From Pseudomonadota bacterium (lineage in GTDB: Bacteria; Pseudomonadota; Alphaproteobacteria; SP197), in NCBI GenBank assembly GCA_039028155.1, contig JBCCIS010000027.1, positions 1-64,000 on the forward strand: a stretch of 64,000 nucleotides of DNA. The letters are read 5' to 3'. The notes beneath the pieces are model-generated. The model was not told where the DNA came from and did no database searches. It worked only from the letters and a program-made list of their open reading frames with translations. Shown in pieces: positions 17,226 to 25,853 of this stretch. The first letter of the stretch is position 1. Each line of letters begins with the position of its first letter. A program made the translations under genes and the position numbers.

Positions 17226-19325
17226 ATGCTGAGTGAAGCACGTCGACACAACCTGCAGCGTACGCTCAATCCGCGCACCGTCTGTTACATCGGCGGTTCG
17301 TTCCTGGAGCACACGATCAACGCCAACCGGCGCATGGGTTTCAACGGCGAAGTCTGGGTCGTCAATCCCAAGCTCGACAACCTGGCCGGCATTCCGTGTT
17401 TCAAATCGGTCGACGACTTGCCTGGCGCGCCGGATGCGACGTTCCTAGCGGTCAATCGCGAAATGACAAACACCATCGTCACCGAACTCAATGGCATGAA
17501 CGCCGGAGGAGTCATCTGTTATGCCGCCGGCTACCGCGAGGTGGGCGGTGTCGGTGTCGAGTTGGAAGCCGAACTGGTCGCCAACGCTGGCGACCTCGCG
17601 CTGGTCGGGCCCAACTGTTACGGCATCAACAATTATCTCCACGGTGTACCGCTGTTGGCGATCCCGTCGCTCGGCGAGCGGGTCGAGCGCGGATCGGCTT
17701 TCATCGCGCAAAGCGGCAATCTCTGCGTCAACGTCTGCAACAACCAGCGCTCGGCGCCGCTGGCCTATGTCATTTCCTGTGGTAATCAGTCGGTTCTCGA
17801 TATCTCCGACTATCTGGATGTGCTGGTCGACGATCCCGCGATTACCTGTTTCACGCTGTTCATCGAGACCATTCCCAATATCGCGCGCTTCAGCCGCATC
17901 GCCGCCCGCGCGCTGGAGGCCGGCAAACCGATCATCGCGCACAAGGCCGGCGTGTCCGCCATGGGCAAAAAGCTCGCGCTGTCGCATACCGCCTCGCTCG
18001 CCGGCGATGACGCGATGTACCAGGCCTTGTTTGACCGTCTGGGCATCATCCGGGTCGAGGCGCCGTCGGACATGCTGGAGACGGCCAAGTTCATCACCCA
18101 CACCGGCGTGCCCGAGGGCCGGCGCATTGTCGTCTACACCTGCTCGGGCGGTGATTCGGAGACAGTCGCCGACCTCGCCGAGCCGTTCGGCATCGAGCTG
18201 CCGCAACCGGATCAGGACCAGTACGATACCTTGCGCAAGGTGATGCCCGACTTTGCGAACATCACCAACCCGTTCGACTACAACACCAACTTCTGGGGTG
18301 ACTACGACACGCTGAGCACGATCTTCCCGGTTCTTGTCGACGACAATGTCGATGCCGGGCTGCTGGTGATGGACGTCAATCCTGAAGACACCGGCGAAGT
18401 CGACGGTTCGGATGCGGTTCTGCGCGCGCTCTGCCATACCCAGGCAAAGGCCGGCATTCCCATGGCCTGGACCACGTCCATGCCGGAGAATTCGACACCC
18501 CGTCCCCGCGCCATCGCCCACAATGCCGGCGTCGCCGCCCTGCAAGGCATCCGCGAAGGCGTGCATGCGCTGGCCAAGTCGTGCCTGTTCGGTGAACGCC
18601 GGCGCGAGTTGATGGCGCAGGGCGGAACCGACCATCTCGCCGTGCCCCCCGCCAGCAAGCTGACGGGTGAGCCCGTCGCGATGAACGAGGCCGATAGCAA
18701 ACAAGCATTGGCGGCTTACGGCCTGCCGATACCGGACGGGCGGGTGGCGTCCGTGGCCGAGGCAGGCAAGGTTGCGGCCGGTCTAGGTTTTCCCGTCGCG
18801 CTCAAACTGTTGAGCGACTCCATCTTGCACAAAACCGATGTCGGCGGCGTCGCGCTCGCTCTGGAGGACGCCGCCGCGGTGCAGCGCGCGGCCGACGATA
18901 TGGCCGCCCGGCTTGGCATCACCGAGGTGCTGATCGAGCCCATGGCGGCCAAACCCGTCGCCGAACTGCTCGTCGGCGTCACCCATAATGACAGCTTCGG
19001 GCCGGTGCTGGTGATCGGCGCTGGTGGCGTGCTGGTCGAACTCTTCCGGGACGCGGTCAGCCTGCTGCTGCCGGTTGGCGAGGACGACGTGCGCCACGCC
19101 CTCAGCCGTCTCAAGATCGCCAAGCTCTTGGATGGTTTCCGGGGCGGACCGAAGGCCGACATGGACGCTCTGGTTGGCGCTATCATAGCGATTGGCGCTT
19201 ACGCTCATGATCACCGGGGCCGGCTGGCCGAGCTTGACGTCAACCCGCTGCTTGTCATGGCAGACGGTGACGGCGTCCTGGCCGTCGATGCCCTGATACG
19301 ACAGACACCCGATAAGGAGGCTTGA
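17226..19325 (+). CDS. ADP-forming acyl-CoA synthetase (fused alpha-beta acetate--CoA ligase type)
   Basis: A 699-residue NDP-forming acyl-CoA synthetase, which couples carboxylic acid + CoA + ATP to acyl-CoA + ADP. Order: a CoA-binding Rossmann domain (YIGGSFLEHTINANRRMGF; VGPNCYGINNY), succinyl-CoA-ligase-like domains with the phospho-His region KKLALSHTASLAGDDAMY, and a C-terminal ATP-grasp domain from about residue 475 (GLPIPDGRVASVAEA; GFPVALKLLSDSILHKTDVGG; LAELDVNPLL). The frame opens at 17127, inside the preceding gene, but the ATG at 17226 begins the family sequence. Its TGA directly abuts the ATG of the next hydratase. Specificity cannot be read from sequence. Confidence 0.92.
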   Translation: MLSEARRHNLQRTLNPRTVCYIGGSFLEHTINANRRMGFNGEVWVVNPKLDNLAGIPCFKSVDDLPGAPDATFLAVNREMTNTIVTELNGMNAGGVICYAAGYREVGGVGVELEAELVANAGDLALVGPNCYGINNYLHGVPLLAIPSLGERVERGSAFIAQSGNLCVNVCNNQRSAPLAYVISCGNQSVLDISDYLDVLVDDPAITCFTLFIETIPNIARFSRIAARALEAGKPIIAHKAGVSAMGKKLALSHTASLAGDDAMYQALFDRLGIIRVEAPSDMLETAKFITHTGVPEGRRIVVYTCSGGDSETVADLAEPFGIELPQPDQDQYDTLRKVMPDFANITNPFDYNTNFWGDYDTLSTIFPVLVDDNVDAGLLVMDVNPEDTGEVDGSDAVLRALCHTQAKAGIPMAWTTSMPENSTPRPRAIAHNAGVAALQGIREGVHALAKSCLFGERRRELMAQGGTDHLAVPPASKLTGEPVAMNEADSKQALAAYGLPIPDGRVASVAEAGKVAAGLGFPVALKLLSDSILHKTDVGGVALALEDAAAVQRAADDMAARLGITEVLIEPMAAKPVAELLVGVTHNDSFGPVLVIGAGGVLVELFRDAVSLLLPVGEDDVRHALSRLKIAKLLDGFRGGPKADMDALVGAIIAIGAYAHDHRGRLAELDVNPLLVMADGDGVLAVDALIRQTPDKEA

Positions 19326-20141
19326 ATGAGCGACGTGGTCCACACCGAACGGCGCGGCAAGGTGCTCGAAATCACCATCGACAACCCGCCCGCCAATGCC
19401 ATCGGCCGCAAGGTCAGCCACGCGCTGTCGGACGCCTTCGTGACCCTGCGCGACGATCCAGAGCTCATGGTCGGGATCGTCACGGGCGCGGGCGAGAAGT
19501 TTTTTTCGCCGGGCTGGGACCTGAAGGAGGGCGCTGCCGAATTCGACGCCGCCGATGCGGCGGGCGAAGACCGTGACGCCTGGGCCGGCCAACCGGAAGG
19601 TGGTTTCGCCGGCATCACCGAGATGTTCGATCTCTACAAGCCGGTCATCGCGGCGATCAACGGCTACGCCGTCGGCGGCGGCTGGGAAATCGCGCTCTCG
19701 TGCGATTTCGCCTACGCGGTGCCGCACGCCCAGTTCTTCATTCCCGACGCCCATATGGGTTTCATCGCCGATGCCGGCGCGGTTCAGATCATCCCGCGCC
19801 GCCTCCCCTTTGTCGTCGCCATGGACATCATGATGGCGGGCCGGCGCATGGGTGCGGACGAAGCGCTCAAATGGGGTCTGGTGAACGAGATCGTCGAACC
19901 CGATAAACTCATGGACCGCGCCCGCGAGCAGGCCGATCACCTGGCCGAAGCGGGTCCCTTGGCCTTGATGGCGACCAAGGAAATCGTGCGCTACGCCATG
20001 CACCACTCGATCCCCGAGTGTTTCAAGGTGCTGCACGACGAAGCCCTGCCGCTCTACAAGAAGATGCTGCATTCCGAAGATGCCAAGGAAGGCCCGCGCA
20101 GCTTCGCCGAGAAACGCAAGCCGGTATTCAAGGGCTACTAG
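19326..20141 (+). CDS. Enoyl-CoA hydratase family protein, CaiD-like
   Basis: A 271-residue crotonase-fold enzyme. The motifs FFSPGWDLKEGA and INGYAVGGGWEIALSCDFAYA form the oxyanion hole and carry the first catalytic Glu. The second catalytic position lies in MGFIADAGAVQIIPRRLP, which has Asp instead of the usual Glu, as in carnitinyl-CoA dehydratase-like members. The C-terminus (AEKRKPVFKGY) is nearly the same as the end of the other crotonase of the operon (RDPVFKGQ). It is translationally coupled to the ACD gene (zero spacing). Together with the PaaG-like and DECR-like genes it suggests degradation of an unsaturated or beta-hydroxylated acid. Confidence 0.88.
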   Translation: MSDVVHTERRGKVLEITIDNPPANAIGRKVSHALSDAFVTLRDDPELMVGIVTGAGEKFFSPGWDLKEGAAEFDAADAAGEDRDAWAGQPEGGFAGITEMFDLYKPVIAAINGYAVGGGWEIALSCDFAYAVPHAQFFIPDAHMGFIADAGAVQIIPRRLPFVVAMDIMMAGRRMGADEALKWGLVNEIVEPDKLMDRAREQADHLAEAGPLALMATKEIVRYAMHHSIPECFKVLHDEALPLYKKMLHSEDAKEGPRSFAEKRKPVFKGY

Positions 20142-20149
20142 GCGCGGCC

Positions 20150-20773
20150 ATGGAGCTCTTCGCCACGCCGAACTCTCCTTATGCCCGCATGCCGCGCATC
20201 GTGACTTTGGAGAAAGGGCTCGGCGATCGCGTGACGGTGATCCTTGCGCAAACACGCGAGGCGGATAGCCCCTATTACCAGATCAATCCTTCCGGCCGTG
20301 TCCCCTATCTGATCACCGATGACGGCATCGGCCTTGAGGACTCCGCGCTGATCTGCGCCTATCTCGACCAGTTGGACGGCAAGCCGATGTTCGGCCGCCG
20401 CAATGACGAGACGGAATGGCGGGGCCGACGTCTGGAAGCCTTGGCCCATAGCCTCTTGGCCGGCTTGGCGGTCTGGACGCGCGAAGGCTACAGGCCCGAA
20501 AACGAACGCTCACCCGGCATCATCGACCATGAAAGAGAACGATGCCGACGCTTGACCGAAGTCTGGGAATCCGAAATTGACGACCCTCATATGCAAGGTG
20601 ACCTGTCGATGGCGCAGATCGTCTTGATCTGCGCACTGCAACTGGAACACACCAACACGGATATCGATTGGCGCCCAGATCGGCCGCGGCTTGTGGAGTG
20701 GGTCGACCGCTTGGCCACACACCCGTCCATCAGCGCGACATTGGCGACACTGGACGCCCATAAAGCGCCTTGA
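20150..20773 (+). CDS. Glutathione S-transferase family protein
   Basis: A 207-residue GST-like protein. The thioredoxin-fold N-terminal domain begins MELFATPNSPYARMPRI, with Ser/Pro at the usual glutathione-activating region. It continues NPSGRVPYLITDDGIGLEDSALICAYLD, the canonical cis-Pro and ED(S) glutathione-binding motif. An all-helical C-terminal domain follows. The ATG at 20150 lies 8 bp after the hydratase stop; longer open sequence upstream overlaps that gene and is not family-like. The last 44 bp overlap the convergent LysR gene. Likely last gene of the CoA operon; it may detoxify or isomerise an intermediate. Confidence 0.85.
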   Translation: MELFATPNSPYARMPRIVTLEKGLGDRVTVILAQTREADSPYYQINPSGRVPYLITDDGIGLEDSALICAYLDQLDGKPMFGRRNDETEWRGRRLEALAHSLLAGLAVWTREGYRPENERSPGIIDHERERCRRLTEVWESEIDDPHMQGDLSMAQIVLICALQLEHTNTDIDWRPDRPRLVEWVDRLATHPSISATLATLDAHKAP

Positions 20774-21668
20774 GTTTCTTCAAGTCGCGCTGGTTTTCTC
20801 CCAGCAACCAGTCGCGGAACCGAACAATCTTGGGAATGTCCGCGGATGCCTCCGGACACACGATGAAGTAGCCGCGCTCCGACTTGAGCGTGATGTCGAA
20901 CGGCCGCAGCAGTCGTCCGACGAGAAGATCCTGGGTGGCGAGTGCGCGGCGCGCGAGCGCCACCCCCTGGCCGGTCACCGCCGCATCAAGCGCCAGACTG
21001 GTCATGTTGAAGAACGGTCCCTTGTCTGCCTCCACCTTGTCGGCGCCTGCAGTGTCGAGCCAGTCGGACCATCCACGCGAGCTCACGTCGTGCAGCAGCG
21101 TGAAATGGCTGAGATCGTTGGGTTCGTTGAGCGCCGGCCCGCGTTCGAGAAGCGTTGGGCTGATGACCGGATAGACCTCCTCGCGGATCAAGGGCGTGAC
21201 GTGAAGGTCGGGCCAGCGCCCGTCGCCGTGGCGCACCGCGACGTCCAGATCACCGACAGCGAAATCGATGTGCTCCATGGCCGCAGACACCCTGAGATCG
21301 ATATCCGGATGTGTGGCGGCGAAGTCACCAAGCCGATGGACCAGCCAGCGCGCGGCGAAGTTCGGCGAGACGCTGACCGTCAGGATGTTGGACGTGTGGC
21401 GCTGGGTAATGTCAGCGGTGCCTCGGGCCATTCTGTCGAACGCATCGCGCAGCACCGGCAGATAGGCGGCACCGGCATCGGTCAGCGCCAGACCGCCGGG
21501 CTTACGGTCGAACAGCTTGGTCTCAAGCTGGTCTTCCAGCGTCTTTACATGGTGGCTGACCGCACCCTGGCTGACATGCAGCTCCTCGGCGGCTCGGGTA
21601 AAGCTCAAGTGCCGCGCGGCCGCTTCGAACGCGCGCATGGCATTGAGTGACGGTAACCAACGGGCCAC
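20730..21668 (-). CDS. LysR-type transcriptional regulator (GcvA-like)
   Basis: A 312-residue LysR regulator. The winged helix-turn-helix spans residues 8-65 (RAFEAAARHLSFTRAAEELHVSQGAVSHHV is its core, split by the turn). It is followed by the linker helix and a two-lobed co-inducer domain with VSVSPNFAARWLVHRL, a GcvA-subgroup signature. Its C-terminus overlaps the end of the convergent GST gene by 44 bp, and its 5' end is divergent from the DUF1127 gene. It may control the CoA operon on the opposite strand, but LysR regulators usually act on divergent genes, so this is weak. Confidence 0.9.
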   Translation of the reverse strand: MARWLPSLNAMRAFEAAARHLSFTRAAEELHVSQGAVSHHVKTLEDQLETKLFDRKPGGLALTDAGAAYLPVLRDAFDRMARGTADITQRHTSNILTVSVSPNFAARWLVHRLGDFAATHPDIDLRVSAAMEHIDFAVGDLDVAVRHGDGRWPDLHVTPLIREEVYPVISPTLLERGPALNEPNDLSHFTLLHDVSSRGWSDWLDTAGADKVEADKGPFFNMTSLALDAAVTGQGVALARRALATQDLLVGRLLRPFDITLKSERGYFIVCPEASADIPKIVRFRDWLLGENQRDLKKLKALYGRPVSPMSR

Positions 21669-21779
21669 GGAACCCCATGAGAAAACTTGATAGGGCCATC
21701 AGATTACATGGTTTGCACAAGGTCGGACAGGCCCTTACGTCCTCACTCTCAGCTTCAATGCGACGACCAGGAGGCCAAG

Positions 21780-22019
21780 ATGTCTTCTCTCCCAACCCAT
21801 CAAATTTTTTACGGCGATAAGGTCCTCGAGCGTTTACGCCAAAGCGACGGCCCGCAAGGCCCGCTGATCGCCGACCTGCTGACCAACCTCGCCATCTGGG
21901 CACACCGGTACCGCAGCCGCAGGGTGCTCGCCCGGCTCGAAAGCCATGAACTCGATGACATCGGCATGACGGACCGGCAGGCGCGCGTTGAATCCATAAA
22001 ACCGTTCTGGCGTGCCTGA
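21780..22019 (+). CDS. DUF1127 small protein
   Basis: A 79-residue basic protein whose C-terminal 45 residues match the DUF1127 (YjiS-like) motif: RYRSRRVLARLESHELDDIG, then an MTDRQARVESIKPFWRA ending. Small DUF1127 proteins in alphaproteobacteria have been linked to phosphate/carbon metabolism and RNA turnover; the exact role here is unknown. The start at 21780 has a strong AGGAGG ribosome site 7 bp upstream, which decides it against an open extension to 21687. It is divergent from the LysR gene. Confidence 0.88.
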   Translation: MSSLPTHQIFYGDKVLERLRQSDGPQGPLIADLLTNLAIWAHRYRSRRVLARLESHELDDIGMTDRQARVESIKPFWRA

Positions 22020-22024
22020 GCACC

Positions 22025-22086
22025 AGAGCTGATGCACCTGTCTAGATGTCGTCGCGAAGCGATTCCTTCAAAGCAGGATCTGCGCG
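22025..22086 (+). repeat. Degenerate third copy of a 62-nt palindromic intergenic element
   Basis: This 62-nt stretch aligns without gaps to the element at 44753-44814, with about 47 of 62 positions identical when compared by hand. The best part is CGCGAAGCGATTCC followed by CAGGATCTGC. The left arm has decayed, so the hairpin is weaker. It begins 6 bp after the DUF1127 stop, in the gap before the FAD oxidase gene. Confidence 0.75.
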
Positions 22087-22169
22087 TGCGAACCCCTTCC
22101 TGGTACCTGATCTGTTAGAGTTCGTTTCGCTAGCGGATCGATTGGTTGTGTTGAAGGGGTTTGCCATTT

Positions 22170-23294
22170 ATGGCCGAGAACATAATCGTTGGCGGCGGCG
22201 TCTACGGGACTGCCGTCGCGTGGGAACTGGCGACGCGTGGCGCCGAGGTATTGCTGCTCGAAGCCAAACATGTTGCGTCCGGCGCATCCGGCGGACCGGG
22301 CCGGCGCGGCGTGCGCGCCAACTACCGCGATCACCGCGAACTGCCCTTGATGGTGCGCTCGCGCGCGCTGTGGCCCTCACTCCACGAGCGCCTGAACGTC
22401 TCGCCGCTGTTCGAGCAGACCGGACACTTGATGCTGCTGGAGAGCGTCACGGATCTGGCCGCCGCCGATGCCCGGGTCAGTATGCAACACCTCTGCGATG
22501 TACCAACGCAGAGACTATCGCGCGAGGCATTGCTGGACTTGGAACCGGACATCGCTCCGGCGATCCAAGGGGCGGTTCATTGTCCCGGCGACGGCGTTGC
22601 CGACCATGGCGCGACGACGCGCGCCTATGCTGCGGCCGCCAAAGCCGCCGGCGCCATGATTCGCGAGAGCGTCAGCGCCACGCGTCTGGTAACCCGTGAC
22701 GATCGTGTCGTGGCGGTTGAAACCGGCACCGGCGACACCATCCCGGTAGACGGCAACCTGTTGCTGTTGGCCAACAGTGGCGTGCGCAAGCTGGTTCAAC
22801 CCTGGCTCGATCTACCGACATGGAATTTGCCGTTTCAAGCGCTGCTCTCCGCGCCTTTGGCGAATAATCCGGTACACCATCTGATCGGCCATGCCAGCCG
22901 GACGCTGTCTCTGAAACGCGAGCAAGACGGCCGCTTGATGATCTCCGGCGGCCGCACCGGCCGCTGGGATGCCGCGACGCAGACCGGCACGACAGTTACG
23001 GAGAACGTCGCGGCCAATGTGGCCGATGCGGTCGCGGTTTATCCATCGCTGGCGGATCTGAAGGTCGAGACAGCCGACGCCGGGCATCTGGAGGCCGATT
23101 CGATCGACGGCATCCCAGTCATCGACCGGCTGCCTGGCCTCGCCAACGTTATCCTTGCGACCGGCTGGAGCGGCCACGGCTGGGCCATTGCACCGGCCAC
23201 AGCGCAACTCATCGCGGCTTGGGCTCTCGACGGTGACAAACCGACGCTTCTTGCGCCCTTCGCTTTCAGTCGCTTCGCTCAGGTCCGCACGTAG
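22170..23294 (+). CDS. FAD-dependent oxidoreductase, DAO/sarcosine-oxidase-like
   Basis: A 374-residue flavoprotein of the D-amino-acid oxidase superfamily. The N-terminal dinucleotide fold is IIVGGGVYGTAVAWELA with the acidic end of beta-2 in VLLLEAK. The GASGGPGRRGVR segment is typical of sarcosine oxidase/dimethylglycine dehydrogenase-like enzymes, and the C-terminus carries the FAD-binding ATGWSGHGWAIAPA. The family oxidises secondary or tertiary amines such as N-methyl amino acids. The ATG at 22170 is preferred over the TTG at 22161. The 3' end overlaps the convergent SDR gene by 16 bp. Substrate unknown. Confidence 0.88.
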   Translation: MAENIIVGGGVYGTAVAWELATRGAEVLLLEAKHVASGASGGPGRRGVRANYRDHRELPLMVRSRALWPSLHERLNVSPLFEQTGHLMLLESVTDLAAADARVSMQHLCDVPTQRLSREALLDLEPDIAPAIQGAVHCPGDGVADHGATTRAYAAAAKAAGAMIRESVSATRLVTRDDRVVAVETGTGDTIPVDGNLLLLANSGVRKLVQPWLDLPTWNLPFQALLSAPLANNPVHHLIGHASRTLSLKREQDGRLMISGGRTGRWDAATQTGTTVTENVAANVADAVAVYPSLADLKVETADAGHLEADSIDGIPVIDRLPGLANVILATGWSGHGWAIAPATAQLIAAWALDGDKPTLLAPFAFSRFAQVRT

Positions 23295-24052
23295 GTTTCT
23301 CGGCCACCGCTGACGTTGATGATGGCACCTGTCATGTAGGCTGCTTCGTCGGAGGCAAGCCACAGGGCCGCTGACGCAATCTCGTCGACTTCACCAATGC
23401 GGCCCATCGGCACCGCCTTCTTGCCAAGCTCGATAACCTCGTCCTGGCCCATGCCGTCATCCCAGATTTCGGTCCGGATAAGTCCCGGGCGCACGCAGCA
23501 TACCCTGATGCCCTCCTGGCCAACCTCCTTGGCGATGCCCAAGGTGAACGAGTCGAGACCGCCTTTCGTACCGGCGTAGACGACATCGCCCGGCAGGCCG
23601 CCATAGATGGCGGAGATCGACGAGATATTGATGATGACGCCGCCCTTACCGCCGCGCGCCGTCGACATGCGGCGTATCGCTTGGCGTGTCGTCAGCATGG
23701 GGCCCAGCAAGTTGGTATCGATGATCGACTGGATTGTCGCGACCTCGTGGTCGGCGACCGGCGTTTCGATGGAGATACCCGCGTTGTTGACCAACACGTC
23801 GACGCCGCCCAGCGCACCGTCGGTCTCCTGGAACAAGTACTCGACGTCGTCGGGCTTCGCCACGTCGGCCTTGACCGCGATGGTATTCTGCCCTGCCGCC
23901 CGTATCGCGCCGGCAACCGCTTCAGCCCGGTCGGCCGAGGCCGCATAGTTGACGCAGACGTCATAGCCGCGTTCGCCCGCCAACCGCGCGATGGCTGCGC
24001 CGATGCCGCGGCTGCCACCGGTCACAATCATAACAGGTGCCTTCGCCATCAT
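23279..24052 (-). CDS. SDR family oxidoreductase (3-ketoacyl-ACP reductase-like)
   Basis: A 257-residue classical SDR. It has VTGGSRGIGAAIA near residue 10, NNAGISIET, the catalytic INISSISAIYG with YAGTK, and the C-terminal TGAIINVSGGRET. Two ATGs in tandem follow a GGAGGGGGA ribosome site; either could be the start. It resembles FabG/glucose-1-dehydrogenase-like proteins, but the reaction cannot be assigned. It is divergent from the ureohydrolase gene and overlaps the convergent oxidase gene by 16 bp. Confidence 0.9.
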   Translation of the reverse strand: MMAKAPVMIVTGGSRGIGAAIARLAGERGYDVCVNYAASADRAEAVAGAIRAAGQNTIAVKADVAKPDDVEYLFQETDGALGGVDVLVNNAGISIETPVADHEVATIQSIIDTNLLGPMLTTRQAIRRMSTARGGKGGVIINISSISAIYGGLPGDVVYAGTKGGLDSFTLGIAKEVGQEGIRVCCVRPGLIRTEIWDDGMGQDEVIELGKKAVPMGRIGEVDEIASAALWLASDEAAYMTGAIINVSGGRETYVRT

Positions 24053-24196
24053 TCCCCCTCCCGTTCAGGTCGTTCCGGCCAAGACTAGGATTAGCCCGCC
24101 CGGCTTGGCCAGCTTTGCCGTCCGGCGAAGCAGTGTTTTCTTGAAGCTCAAAAATCGACTAGAACAACGTCACCGACACCAATCTGAGGCATGGCC

Positions 24197-25153
24197 ATGA
24201 CACGGGAACTCAACCAGCCGCTCGGCGGCAACGACATGCCGCGCTTTGGCGGGCCGGCGACCATGATGCGCTTGCCGACGCAAACCGATGCCTCAGGCCT
24301 GGACGCCTGTTTCGTCGGCATCCCGCTTGATATCGGCACATCGAACCGGGCGGGCACGCGCTACGGGCCGCGACAGATTCGGGCGGAGTCCTGTCTGATC
24401 CGCCCCTACAACATGGCAACGCGGGCCGCGCCCTTCGACAGCCTGCAGGTGGCCGATATCGGCGATGTCCCGATCAACACGTTCCACCTGCCAAAGTCCA
24501 TGGACATCATCACCGACTTCTACGATCAGAAGATTGTCGCCCATGACTGCATCCCCCTGACCCTGGGTGGCGACCACACCATTGTGTTTCCAATACTGAG
24601 GGCGCTGAAGAAAAAGCACGGGCCCCTCGGCATGGTGCATGTCGACGCCCATGCTGACGTCAACGACCTGATGTTCGGCGAACCGATCGCCCACGGAACG
24701 CCGTTCCGCCGACTGGCCGAGGACGGCGTCATCGACGGCAATCGCACCGTGCAGATCGGCCTGCGCGGTTCCGGTTATCACGCCGATGACTTCGACTGGC
24801 CGCGCGACCAGGGTTTCCGCGTCGTGCAAGCCGAGGAGTGCTGGCATAAGTCGCTCACACCGCTGATGGAGGAAGTGCGCCAGAAGGTCGGCGGCGGGCC
24901 GGTCTATATCTCCTTTGATATCGACGGTCTCGATCCGGCCTTCGCGCCGGGCACGGGTACGCCCGAGATCGCTGGCCTGACACCGGCGCAAGGGCTGGAG
25001 ATCATTCGTGGTTGCCGCGGGCTCGATATCATCGGTTGCGACCTGGTTGAGGTGTCGCCGCCCTATGACCCCCACGGAAACACGGCGCTGGCTGGGGCCA
25101 ACATGCTGTTCGAGATGTTGTGTGTCTTGCCCGACGTCGTCTACCGCACGTAG
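24197..25153 (+). CDS. Ureohydrolase family protein (agmatinase/guanidinobutyrase-like)
   Basis: A 318-residue arginase-fold enzyme that hydrolyses a guanidino compound to urea and an amine. All manganese-ligand motifs are intact: GGDHT, VHVDAHADVND and SFDIDGLDPAFAPGTGTPE. The N-terminal MPRFGGPATMMRLPT and C-terminal VEVSPPYD segments fit agmatinase, guanidinobutyrase and guanidinopropionase rather than arginase. The ATG at 24197 has TGAGG 7 bp upstream; the ATG at 24191 is too close to it. The nearby dimethylargininase-like and AruI-like genes favour a guanidino-acid substrate such as 4-guanidinobutyrate, but this is inference. Confidence 0.92.
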   Translation: MTRELNQPLGGNDMPRFGGPATMMRLPTQTDASGLDACFVGIPLDIGTSNRAGTRYGPRQIRAESCLIRPYNMATRAAPFDSLQVADIGDVPINTFHLPKSMDIITDFYDQKIVAHDCIPLTLGGDHTIVFPILRALKKKHGPLGMVHVDAHADVNDLMFGEPIAHGTPFRRLAEDGVIDGNRTVQIGLRGSGYHADDFDWPRDQGFRVVQAEECWHKSLTPLMEEVRQKVGGGPVYISFDIDGLDPAFAPGTGTPEIAGLTPAQGLEIIRGCRGLDIIGCDLVEVSPPYDPHGNTALAGANMLFEMLCVLPDVVYRT

Positions 25154-25179
25154 CGCAATCACATCGCGTCAAAAGCGAA

Positions 25180-25206
25180 CGGCCGGGGTCAAATGACCAC
25201 CGGCCG
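25180..25206. terminator. Hairpin terminator between the ureohydrolase and the small membrane gene
   Basis: Two paired segments, CGGCCGG with CCGGCCG and GGTCA with TGACC, form a 12-bp stem with a 2-nt loop and one bulged A. The plus-strand ureohydrolase ends 27 bp upstream and the minus-strand small gene ends 60 bp to the right. Read on the minus strand the stem is followed by a T-rich stretch (TTCGCTTTTG), so it probably works best for the minus-strand gene, with weaker action in the other direction. Confidence 0.7.
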
Positions 25207-25265
25207 CTGCTGGGGGGTTTGGAGGTTGGTTCGTTGCGCGTCGACGCACTCGACCCCTGTTGTTC

Positions 25266-25427
25266 TTAGATCTGGTTGATCAGCAGTGAGAGGACCAGCC
25301 CGGCCAACATGCCACCGACGGCAAATCCGAGGCCGTAGACCATCTGGCGAAATCCATCTGCTGCCTGGGCGGCGCTGATGTTGAAGCTCTTGTGGCTGTG
25401 GCCTTGAGCGGTAGCTTGCTGTTGCAT
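25266..25427 (-). CDS. Small single-pass membrane protein, unknown
   Basis: A 53-residue protein starting MQQQATAQGHSHKSF, with one C-terminal membrane helix (LGFAVGGMLAGLVLSLLI) ending in NQI. The start at 25427 follows a purine-rich AGAGGGAACC. A longer reading to 25487 is possible but would add a basic tail with no ribosome site. The His/Gln-rich front and the Gly-rich helix give no family. It could be a tail-anchored regulator or a stress peptide; function unknown. Confidence 0.5.
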   Translation of the reverse strand: MQQQATAQGHSHKSFNISAAQAADGFRQMVYGLGFAVGGMLAGLVLSLLINQI

Positions 25428-25853
25428 CCCCTGGTTCCCTCTTTGGCTGCGGGCACGTGCGCTCTGTCGAGAATTGATATGGGGCATCCATGGCGCGATG
25501 TCGCGTGACCCGCGTCACAAGACACACGTCGGCCAGTGCTTACGCCCAAGACTGTGATGGTTGACATGCAACAGAGCGTGATGGCGCTCACCGCAGGCAT
25601 GAGCATTTTCTGAAAAGCGATAGCAAGACGCTTCGCCCGCAACGAACTAACTACTTGTAATAAAACAAGAATATTTAGAGCAAGCTGTCCAAGGCATCTC
25701 CGTGGGTTGTCAACGACCGCCTGTCGATGAATTAGGCGTCGTCAAGGTGACGGCCATCACGACAACACGCTGCGGCTGACCAACGTCGGCGCCCGCCAAC
25801 GGAAGCTGTGACGACGAGCGCAACTGCCCTGCACCGCCACTACCTGCGGAAAC
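25428..25853. other. 426-bp stretch without a recognisable gene
   Basis: Only short, unconvincing open frames are present. Around 25645-25682 there is an AT-rich patch, unusual for this GC-rich window. It contains a small inverted repeat, CTTGT and ACAAG, around an AATAAA spacer. This could be part of a promoter or a nucleoid-protein site, but no clear -35/-10 pair was found. Confidence 0.5.

Noticed and set aside
17445-18704. 419-codon minus-strand open frame inside the acyl-CoA synthetase gene
   Set aside because: The plus strand encodes a full-length ADP-forming synthetase with all motifs; the antisense frame is a GC-rich shadow.
25645-25682. AT-rich patch with a small hairpin as a promoter or terminator
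   Set aside because: The stem is only 5 bp and no gene starts or ends near it; kept only as a note for the gap.
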